From: Trichoplax sp. H2
Taxonomy: Eukaryota > Placozoa > Uniplacotomia > Trichoplacea
Reading direction: 5' to 3'
DNA: 31,132 bases
NCBI GenBank assembly: GCA_003344405.1
Contig: NOWV01000379.1
Coordinates: 1-31,132 of the forward strand
Part shown: piece by piece, positions 26,697 through 31,132 of the stretch
Layout of the letters: the number at the start of each line of letters is the position of its first letter
Position numbering within the stretch: the stretch's first letter is position 1
Translations under genes and position numbers: made by a program
The notes under the pieces: model-generated
The model's database searches: none
Seen by the model: the letters and a program-made list of their open reading frames with translations, nothing else
Told to the model about the DNA's origin: nothing

Positions 26697-26814
26697 TCAT
26701 TTTGCAAACTGCCCGGGTATTTTGCAAAATGACAATACGGTAAGACATTTTGCAAAATGTTATGCAGTATGGTCATTTTACAAAATGCTTTAGCTACAGT
26801 AGCTGTCATTTTAC
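26697..26814. repeat. Cluster of CATTTTGCAAAATG palindromes
   Basis: Four copies, plus a half copy, of a symmetric motif in about 115 bp: 26697-26711 (imperfect), 26719-26730 (perfect 12-mer attttgcaaaat), 26745-26760 (perfect 16-mer acattttgcaaaatgt), 26773-26788 (one mismatch) and 26806-26814. Centres are about 21-28 bp apart. The cluster lies just upstream of the first visible exon of receptor B. Confidence 0.8.
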
Positions 26815-27242
26815 TACAACAATTTTAAAATTGACTGTAAATGTTTTGAATAGAAAGTCGCTACAATAACTGCTATATTAACTACTAAAACAATCACTAC
26901 ATCTATTCCGAAGGGATTGCAACCATTGTTGAAGCAAAATTTTTCGTAAATATCAATGTATGTACAAAAACCTTTAATCCTTAATGATCAATCTAGTACG
27001 GTATCTTAAGTAGTAGTATTTAACAAGACAAATGTAAAGGAATAACGTGTTTTATTATTATCGTAAAATGAAATAATTAAATACTTTTCATATAAGGAAG
27101 AAATCTGTAGGTCAGTCGCTTAAAATTTGTCTTCAGTGCATTGCTATTCGTATCAAGTGGTTGATTTTGCACACTTGGCGTCGCATCAACAGTGATAGCA
27201 TATTGTGTTATATATTCTTGAAAGATATTTAATTGACTTAGA
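26814..27242 (-). CDS. Possible 3' end of an unrecognised membrane-protein gene
   Basis: Two minus-strand exons fit together: 27242-27085 (phase 2 in, phase 1 out, donor AAAA|gtattt) and 26971-26814 (acceptor attaaag|GT, stop TAG at 26816-26814). The first reads YITQYAITVDATPSV and later KTNFKRLTYRFLPYMK. The second reads CTYIDIYEKFCFNNGCN, then a membrane-like segment FGIDVVIVLVVNIAVIVATF and a short basic tail. The order fits the end of a type I membrane protein: extracellular part, cysteine-rich stalk, one membrane pass. Upstream exons could not be joined reliably, and chance open frames are common in this AT-rich DNA. It lies on the same strand as receptor B, 183 bp before B's first visible exon. 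Confidence 0.28.
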
Positions 27243-28064
27243 CTAGTTCTCGAGGATTATTATTTACGGTCAGATTAATTTATCAGCACATTTTTACAAT
27301 TGATATTGACCTATATTAAATGTATGTCGTATGGGGTATAAATATCCAATCTTGGCGAACAAATAAAAATTTATGTTACAACACTACAGTAATGGCATTA
27401 TGAAATTATAGTTCTGTATGCAGTGAATTCAAAGAACTTTACATTATACGTATCTATTGAGACGATCTCTTTGCTACATTTCTAAGATTAACGTAATGTG
27501 CCGGTATTTCTCTCTTCTCTTATCTCGATTACATTACCATGAATATCGTAAAAGATATTAAATGAGCACATTATCGTAAACCGTCAGTAAAGCGACGGGA
27601 GTTTGCACTAGTTACTTTGAAACGATGATAACAGATAATAAGTAACAGTTATAGATAAATTGATTGTTCTGATAATGGCGTTAGTAGTGACAATATTCTC
27701 AAACTTGTACCATTTACAGTTAATGCTCTAAGTTCGTTAGCGCCAATTAATCAAGATGGCATATTGTTTATCTTGTATATCCGAATCTAGTAAGTTATTA
27801 TCAACATGATCTCGTTATAGGCGTACTTTTAACAATTATCAGAGCTGTTCATTTATGACTGTAAGATACAGAAGCGGTTTAACTGACTATAAATAGTATT
27901 GTATGTCAGTGCATTCAGAAAACTGTGTGATCTTAGATCATTTCTAAAATTTAGGTTTTCACTCTGCTATGAATCAGTCTTGCACAGTACTAATTTATGT
28001 CAGATTTTATCATGACTACGGTTACTAAGATATAACGGTAGATATTGAAATTATTCTCCTTTAA

Positions 28065-28337
28065 CTATCTTTGATAAGAAATATGATAATAAATCTTTTC
28101 CGTCTTCTTTTCGAATAGAATAAGGCGTAATCTTAAAGCGTTTAGGACGCGGTTGAAAGTGTATTTACTTGTATGTACTATTGCTAGATACAGCTTTTCA
28201 AGTACCCATGGGCTTGAAAATGTGTTATGACAATAATAGGTATTTCGAAATTGTTTTACCTTTAACCAACTGTAATGTAACTTAGTATTGTGATTGTAGA
28301 CTGTTAGCCATGTGTAGTATAATGTTACGGTAGATAT
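28065..28337 (-). other. 90-codon open frame, no start codon, unknown
   Basis: An uninterrupted minus-strand frame that begins right after a stop and ends at TAG (28067-28065). It includes KLHYSWLKVKQFRNTYYCHN and LRLRLILFEKKTEKIYYH. Possible donors inside it are CCATGG|gtactt and ACAA|gtaaat. It is long for AT-rich non-coding DNA but has no motif I can name. Confidence 0.3.
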
Positions 28338-29958
28338 TTATCCTAAGAGATATCTGGTAGCTATAACTATAGACTGTAGTGGTATAGACTCTATGCTAGA
28401 GTACAGATGACTATATACAGTAAGCTGTTGAGTTACTAATAAGGTTATAGGTAAAAATAGAACTGTAAATCATATATTAGGATATGGTTAATTCATTGTA
28501 CTTTGGCTGGTGTGAATAGTGTCTACGTAAGTACTGTAGTCGTATCCATATTGGATTAATGATGGTCCGCAGTAGAATAGTCTTACTAAGAATAATTTAA
28601 CTATGTGTAAAATAAGGTAAAAAGTTGCCATGCGGATTGTAGCTGCGAATGCTACGGAAAGTATAAAAGCATGCAACTTTAGATTATTCTGTTAGTTCGT
28701 TCTAGAAGTCTTTAGCAGTAGTATTCGGCTAGAGTAGAGCTGTGTGTAGTTAATCTTTGTATAAGATTCAATAAAGCCCTTATTTTTCTAAAATTTGGAA
28801 TCTCGTGATTGGTATATATCACACTAGGTAAACAACGATAATAAAATTTTACACCTCTTTGAAATACTAGCATATCCGGATGTTATAATAACAACGGATA
28901 ATTATATATTATCTGCACTCAAGAAATATCGACGGATTCTTAGCGTGGGATGATGAATGTTGGCCCTTAGCTTTTTATTAGAAGAATTACCAAAGTGTCG
29001 ATTTCTTCACATTAAAGTAAATTTGATATCATTACAATCGGCTGAACTTTTAGCATAAGTTGCCATATCAGTGTATTACTAGGGTATGATAGAATTTAAA
29101 ATTCACTCGGTACTTTTAGATCAATTTAGATCATAAAACTAGAACAATTATTATAGGTATAGTATCAGTTATCATAGTGGTATTTAAGTGGAGATGGTAA
29201 AATGAAAGGAATGCCATTCCAACATCATTTTGTAAACTAATGGATATTCAATCATATTCATGAAGAAATTTTCATTACAAAGTACGCAACTTACAGTTAG
29301 TGAAGTATATAGTTTTTACATATCAAAATTATCAACATCGACTCGTTATCTTGTTTCTTGAACAGTGCATATAAATGTTTACTAACAGCTATTGCCGTAT
29401 AATAATACCTCCAAATTCACTTGTCTTACTTCAACGGTTGTATAGTCCTGCTTTGTATCACTTTGTTACTGCATCACATTGAACTTCATTTGCAGTGATA
29501 GTCACAGTTTCTTGTTTTCTTGCTCTGGTTCCATAATTTGGTCAATCCTTGGTGATAAGATTCTCAATTTGTATCTGTTACTTTCAAAACTTTGCACCTA
29601 CTCTATTCATTCCATTAAGAAATGTAATAATTTCAGCTAATTACAGCATTTATGAGTTAGGAAAATACAGTAATGGTACAAACGTTCCTTTTTAGTTAAT
29701 AAAAATAAAGTGTTGACTATTTGTGACATGTTAGCAATAGCTCTATTTTAACAACTCATATTTCGAGTTATCGGATTGTGAACTTAGGGTTAAGAACCCA
29801 AACTTTACTAGAAAGAAGAGCATTATTACTAATATTTAGCTTATGTAGCTATGAAAACTTAATTACATGTTACGCTATTCTACTACCTTAAATAAAGTTG
29901 AGTCAAAACTTATTTAGATAAAAGTCAACTTCATTATAGTTTATGGAAGATGGTTCTG

Positions 29959-29979
29959 TCACGGTACGAACTACCGTGA
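29959..29979. repeat. Perfect stem-loop TCACGGTA-cgaac-TACCGTGA
   Basis: Eight-base-pair arms around a five-base loop, GC-richer than its surroundings. No following T-run or known RNA motif. A related TGTCAC...GTGACA pair lies at 30369-30392. Confidence 0.7.
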
Positions 29980-30708
29980 AGAAATAGCTATCTAAATTTG
30001 GTTAATATAATATAGTGATATTATATTACAACTAGTTACTTACTATAGGAATTACTCTAATTGTAAATGTGTAAATTTAATGCTGTGCTGTAATGTGTGC
30101 TGAAATGATTCTGTGAATGGACATATTGTAGTCCGACCGTGAAAAATTAGTTAGTAGATGTTCTCACCCAAGCATTTTTATAAGATGACTCATGATTGCT
30201 AGCTGCTGTAGAAGGGTACATAAGCCCGTCAGATAGTTGAATAAAGTAGTTCTCAATTGTATAGTTGTTTTAACGTAGAATCAAAGGCGTCTAAATTCTT
30301 GTGAGGTAGTTAAGGGATACTGAATCCCGGAGACTATAGTAATTTAGAGATTTGTTTTACGTTATCCTTGTCACGAAGTTGGTTTGTGACAGGTTCATAT
30401 AAGCTAACTGTGACAGGAAAATAGTTTTCTATGCCCACTAAAATTTACCACAAAACTAAGATCCTTTAACGATTGCTAAAAAATATGTGTAAGTATATGA
30501 TCGGCAACTCCGTTTCTATGATAATTATATAATATTTCATTCTAATGATGAGCTGTAAACGAAGTTATTCGGTTTCGGTAGAGGGTTTTAGAAATATCGT
30601 TTATTAGTGTCTATACTGAGAAAGAGATAGTATACAATGCTATAGATCTCAGGATTCCGGACTAGCATTAGAAACTAGAGAATTATCTTTTATACACTAC
30701 TTGTTTAC

Positions 30709-31103
30709 ATCGCGAGGATTGTAAACAACAACAATCGTAACAGATCATAATTCTAGAATATGGTTTCTATATAGCAAAGAAATCTATACGCTTTACTATA
30801 GTATCCGAAGTCAACTTGTTTATCTTATCTTAATATGAGTACTTATTTATCATAATTAAAATCTCGCTTCATAAACAACACTAAATTTAACAAAGGAGTT
30901 GTTACAGTGTTATATACTGTATTACAGTAGAAATATCTATGTTACGATAATTCTGCTAGACTATCCTTATTTAGTTAACTTCTAATTTGGATATACTGTG
31001 TTTTAATATAGCACTGACTTTTTATGACAGTGACACTTATACACATACTGAAATTAATAGTTATAATAGAGAATGCAAATCATCTACTTACAGTTCGAAT
31101 CAT
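30709..31103 (-). other. Possible start of a secreted protein gene (signal-peptide exons)
   Basis: Minus strand: ATG at 31103 gives MIRT, ended by a strong donor (CGAACT|gtaagt, junction 31092/31091). An exon at 30752-30709 (acceptor attctag) continues in phase as NYDLLRLLLFTILA, a typical hydrophobic signal-peptide core, with donor GCGAT|gtaaac. The next exon is unclear; 30400-30360 offers a phase-compatible continuation LYEPVTNQLRDKDN. This might be the 5' end of the gene whose 3' end lies at 26814-27242. Confidence 0.25.
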
Positions 31104-31132
31104 TGTGATTGTAATTTACTTATGCTAGATTG

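Larger units (their letters stand above)
27243..31091. other. Unassigned region with scattered minus-strand open frames
   Basis: No recognisable gene. Open frames that stand out: 28337-28065 (90 codons without a start), about 27735-27650 (reads TVNGTSLRILSLLTPLSEQS), and 30752-30709 (see the signal-peptide entry). Short frames near 30380, 30230 and 29990 each contain a motif like ENYF or DSYF. Splice phases do not give one continuous gene, so it may be a decayed gene, or a real one with exons I misplace. Confidence 0.3.

Noticed and set aside
26627-26809. Minus-strand 60-codon frame as the missing first exon of receptor B
   Set aside because: It is built from the palindromic repeat array, has no signal peptide or YIGGLFP-like block, and joins exon 2 in the wrong phase.
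28488-28676. Minus-strand 62-codon frame starting MHAFILSVAFAAT
   Set aside because: The start looks signal-peptide-like, but the rest has no motif and no splice continuation. It is kept only within the unassigned region.
28661-28776. TATAAAAG followed about 105 bp later by AATAAA, as in an LTR
   Set aside because: No second copy, no TG...CA ends, no primer-binding site and no element coding sequence could be found; such words are common in AT-rich DNA.

Overview
This is an AT-rich, intron-dense piece of an animal-type nuclear genome. Genes are split into many short exons with GT-AG (occasionally GC-AG) introns, mostly about 70-600 bp and up to about 1.6 kb. Low GC, compact introns and tandem GABA-B-like receptors would suit an early-branching animal such as a placozoan (Trichoplax/Hoilungia type). 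That placement is an inference from general knowledge, not a match I could run.

Left part (1-9850): a divergent gene pair. On the minus strand is the 5' end of an RBM39/CAPER-alpha-like splicing factor (start at 2074, second coding exon 326-399, third exon 194 to beyond base 1), carrying the conserved N-terminal peptide and the start of its Arg/Ser domain. On the plus strand is a complete 17-exon RECQL4 DNA helicase gene (3536-9593; modelled protein 1083 residues) with an Sld2-like N-terminus, RecQ helicase core and RECQL4-specific C-terminus. Between them (about 2.6-3.5 kb) lie a 172-175 bp direct duplication and a cluster of GTACTGTAC-type palindromes.

Middle and right part (10263-26631, minus strand): two tandem class C GPCR genes of the GABA-B type. 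Receptor A (10263-17774, 16 exons, 817 residues) looks complete: signal peptide, Venus-flytrap domain, seven membrane segments, an Arg-rich tail and a C-terminal leucine-zipper coiled coil. Receptor B (20005-26631) matches A exon for exon in position and phase, with nine of the fourteen comparable exons identical in length. I cannot find its first exon in this window, and its tail lacks the coiled coil and may end in a PDZ-type motif. Both differ from vertebrate GABA-B1 at positions I recall as GABA contacts, so their ligand may not be GABA. A possible three-exon plus-strand gene is nested in an intron of A, and an unexplained 90-codon open frame lies in an intron of B.

Right end (26632-31132): no gene I recognise. 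On the minus strand there is a cluster of CATTTTGCAAAATG palindromes, a phase-compatible exon pair ending in a membrane segment, a 90-codon open frame and a possible signal-peptide exon pair near the right edge. These may be pieces of an unrecognised or decaying surface-protein gene; confidence is low.

All exon boundaries were set by eye from splice signals, reading frame and family resemblance. Total coding lengths of RECQL4, receptor A, the 15 exons of receptor B and the nested candidate are each divisible by three without internal stops.
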